Origin: Candidatus Hydrogenedentota bacterium
Lineage (GTDB): Bacteria > Hydrogenedentota > Hydrogenedentia > Hydrogenedentales > GCA-2746185
Direction: 5' to 3'
Assembly (NCBI GenBank): GCA_947486375.1
Contig: CANKTP010000016.1
Location: 1-34,679, forward strand
DNA length: 34,679 nucleotides
Part shown: positions 33,529 to 34,679 of the stretch, piece after piece
Position numbering within the stretch: position 1 is the first letter of the stretch
How the letters are laid out: each line of letters starts with the position of its first letter
Notes under the pieces: model-generated
The model's database searches: none
What the model saw: the letters and a program-made list of their open reading frames with translations, nothing else
Told to the model about the DNA's origin: nothing
Made by a program: the position numbers and the translations under genes

Positions 33529-34679
33529 ATGAACATTCGAACCTCGTTGGGCCGGCTGGGCGCGTTGTGCGTCCTCGCGGGCTTCACGGCAATCACGGCA
33601 TGGAGCGCGGACATGAAAGCAGGCGTGGCGAAGGGTCCCATCACGAACGACAAGCCGCTCGTCACCGTGAACGGGCCGGTGTCGACCGGTGTCGAAAAAG
33701 ACATCATGGCCCGGGTGTTGGTCCTGAACGACGGCGACAATCGTCTCGTGGTCGTGACCTACGACCTGAACTGTCTTGATGTCGCGACCCCATTATTACG
33801 CAAGCGCGTGGAGAAAGAACTGGGAATAGACAAATCCCACCTCATCCTCCTCGCCACGCACAACCACAACGCGCCCATCCAGATTAACCCGGACAACTTC
33901 GAGTTCGGCCACTGGCTCGCCGACCGCATCTTCGGGCTTATCCAGAAGGCCATCGCGAACGAGCGCGGCCCCGCGAAGGTCGAGCTCGGCTCGGGCAACG
34001 GGTACTTCATCTTTAGCCGCGGCAACGCGCCCACCGACTACGAAATCCAGATGCTCCGCGTCATGCACGGCGACAAACCCATCGCGTTGCTGTTCAGCCA
34101 CGGCACGCACCCCGCCCAATCCTCGGAAGCCAAGATCGGCCCCGGCCATCCGGGATATGCGATGGACGAAGTCGAGGCGGCAATGCCCGGCGTGCAGGCG
34201 ATGTATCACATGGCCTCGGGGGGCAATCAATTCGTGAAACGCGACAAAACCCTCGATCCGAAACTCCGCGAGGCGCGCAAGAAGGATCAAGACGCCGTGG
34301 ACGCGGTACTCGAGGAAGCGGCCAAGGCAACGGGTCACGAACTCGCCGAGGCGGCGCTGGCGATCGCCAAGGGCCCCTTCGTCGACGTCACCGGCCCGAT
34401 CACGAGCTCGATGGAGACGCTCTCGCTGCCCCTGGCGCCGCCGATCTCGAAACAGGAAGCCCTTGAATTGGCCAAGAAGTTTCCCGCCGACCTCGGGTTT
34501 GTGGATTATCCCCACGACGATCGCGGGACGAATTGGGTGCGAATGCTGCTCCGCTACTACGAGAAGGACCTTCCCTTCCCGACGAAAACCACAGACATGG
34601 TCTGTTCCGACGATACCTACTTGATTCACAACGAAGACAAGGAATTCCTCAAGCGCTACGACAATGCCATCGACGACAC
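33529..34679 (+). CDS. Secreted neutral/alkaline ceramidase-family protein (C-terminus cut off by window edge)
   Basis: About 383 residues are visible from ATG 33529 to the right edge. A signal peptide covers about residues 1-27 (LGALCVLAGFTAITAWSA-D). The mature part resembles the neutral ceramidase N-terminal domain. It has an early MKAGVAKGPIT strand, MARVLVLNDGDNRLVVVTYDLNCL, the metal-binding-type LLATHNHNAP (family form THTHSGP), and LLFSHGTHPAQSS. The THNHNAP variant and the truncated view leave the substrate open: many environmental homologues act on unknown amides or glycan-linked lipids. GGAGG lies seven bases before the ATG. It may be exported to the periplasm or outside the cell. 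Confidence 0.87.
   Translation, partial: MNIRTSLGRLGALCVLAGFTAITAWSADMKAGVAKGPITNDKPLVTVNGPVSTGVEKDIMARVLVLNDGDNRLVVVTYDLNCLDVATPLLRKRVEKELGIDKSHLILLATHNHNAPIQINPDNFEFGHWLADRIFGLIQKAIANERGPAKVELGSGNGYFIFSRGNAPTDYEIQMLRVMHGDKPIALLFSHGTHPAQSSEAKIGPGHPGYAMDEVEAAMPGVQAMYHMASGGNQFVKRDKTLDPKLREARKKDQDAVDAVLEEAAKATGHELAEAALAIAKGPFVDVTGPITSSMETLSLPLAPPISKQEALELAKKFPADLGFVDYPHDDRGTNWVRMLLRYYEKDLPFPTKTTDMVCSDDTYLIHNEDKEFLKRYDNAIDD

Overview
The window looks like bacterial chromosome from a GC-rich, didermal, probably free-living lineage. Several features suggest this: many GTG starts, tightly overlapping genes, ECF sigma and zinc-finger anti-sigma regulation, a SpoIIE/STAS/HATPase partner-switching module, a type IV prepilin peptidase, an HtrA protease and a secreted neutral-ceramidase-family protein. 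Together they would fit the PVC/Hydrogenedentota-like part of the tree, but that is inference: no rRNA or other phylogenetic marker is present. I see no tRNA, rRNA, CRISPR array, prophage or intact insertion sequence.

Layout. (1) 1-2321, minus: a two-gene signalling unit. A response regulator with an N-terminal MerR/excisionase-type helix-turn-helix is followed by a membrane sensor (HAMP-PAS-GAF) that runs off the left edge. Upstream is a perfect sigma70-type consensus promoter with a palindrome in its spacer and an inverted repeat over the predicted start site. (2) 2608-13247, minus: nine tightly packed or overlapping genes. In transcription order they are an HtrA-like protease, a degenerate trypsin-fold secreted protein, a FolM/PTR1-like reductase, folB, folK, folE, a JAMM-domain/DinG-helicase fusion, pgi and a multi-pass membrane protein. 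(3) 13248-13800: 553 bases without a protein gene. It carries a well-supported small RNA candidate on the plus strand (promoter, 18-bp imperfect hairpin, 12-bp terminator with U-tract) and a second, larger structured element. (4) 13801-15674, minus: ECF sigma factor and membrane-bound zinc-finger/FecR anti-sigma factor. (5) 15789-23807, minus: trpD-trpC-trpF-trpB-trpA, followed in the same direction by a PaiB-like flavoprotein, prepilin peptidase, a metallo-beta-lactamase-fold hydrolase and manA. (6) 23977-25041, plus: a zinc-ribbon membrane protein and a STAS protein. (7) 25055-26277, minus: a decayed MFS transporter (missing N-terminus plus a frameshift) and a small two-CPHC zinc-ribbon protein. 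(8) 26473-27585, plus: a rhomboid protease followed by a small protein joining a TatA-like N-terminal anchor to a J domain. (9) 27563-30353, minus: anti-sigma-type HATPase, STAS antagonist and membrane SpoIIE phosphatase. (10) 30529-34679: a small membrane protein (minus), then a TMEM175-type channel, a sodium:solute symporter and a secreted ceramidase-family protein truncated by the right edge (all plus).

How the genes work together: the fol cluster supplies steps of pterin synthesis. The trp cluster gives five enzymes converting anthranilate to tryptophan; trpE and trpG are not here. pgi and manA handle hexose phosphates. HATPase, STAS and SpoIIE form one partner-switching circuit, and a second, paralogous STAS protein lies about 5 kb away on the other strand. 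The most unusual items are the JAMM-helicase fusion, the rhomboid/TatA-like-J-domain pair and the plus-strand RNA elements at 13.4-13.8 kb.
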